Shown here piece by piece: positions 5,039 through 5,040 of a stretch of 5,040 nt of DNA. The notes beneath the pieces were generated by a model. It did not search any database. It had not been told where the DNA came from and saw only the letters and a program-made list of their open reading frames with translations. Source of the stretch: Propionibacteriaceae bacterium (GTDB lineage Bacteria; Actinomycetota; Actinomycetes; Propionibacteriales; Propionibacteriaceae). Position 1 is the first letter of the stretch, and every line of letters starts with the position of its first letter. Location: assembly GCA_031262845.1 (NCBI GenBank), contig JAISGZ010000207.1:1-5040 (forward strand). Direction: 5' to 3'. Both the position numbers and the translations under genes were made by a program.

Positions 5039-5040
5039 CG

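Overview
The window reads as chromosomal DNA of an actinobacterium (Actinomycetota). The evidence is a long two-domain GlnE of the actinobacterial type, a zinc-ribbon protein whose start (MKADPAVQRQLLDLQ) is the actinobacterial Rv2229c-like form, frequent GTG starts, and high-GC coding DNA. I cannot name a genus. The two housekeeping genes flank a shorter, visibly more AT-rich stretch (about 567-1535) that carries toxin-antitoxin (TA) material.

Layout. 1-406 (minus): 5' part of a coiled-coil/C4 zinc-ribbon protein that runs off the left edge. Its strong Shine-Dalgarno (SD) sequence serves a six-codon minicistron that overlaps its start. 437-566: no gene seen. 567-936 (minus): a 61-codon small acidic protein, antitoxin-like in size and layout. 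A truncated 21-codon frame follows it with a 4-base overlap, and an amber-interrupted frame precedes it, so this looks like a decaying TA cassette. 815-991: divergent control region with two pairs of 7-bp direct repeats, one pair at each promoter. 992-1535 (plus): an intact RelB/DinJ-family antitoxin and Txe/YoeB-family toxin, overlapping by 8 bases. 1536-1664: leader of glnE with small GC-rich hairpins. 1665-4979 (plus): complete glnE, the bifunctional glutamine synthetase adenylyltransferase/adenylyl-removing enzyme, 1104 residues. 4978-5038: a near-perfect 20-bp inverted repeat that begins inside the glnE stop codon.

How the parts work together. GlnE adjusts glutamine synthetase activity to nitrogen status; the zinc-ribbon gene is a frequent chromosomal neighbour of this locus in actinobacteria but has no settled role. 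The TA pair is an independent, self-regulating module whose toxin is a predicted ribosome-dependent mRNA endonuclease. It looks like an insertion between older genes.

I did not find a clearly new multi-gene system. The most unusual points are two low-complexity insertions at equivalent positions in both halves of GlnE, the degraded divergent TA remnant with its repeat-bearing control region, and the long inverted repeat after glnE.
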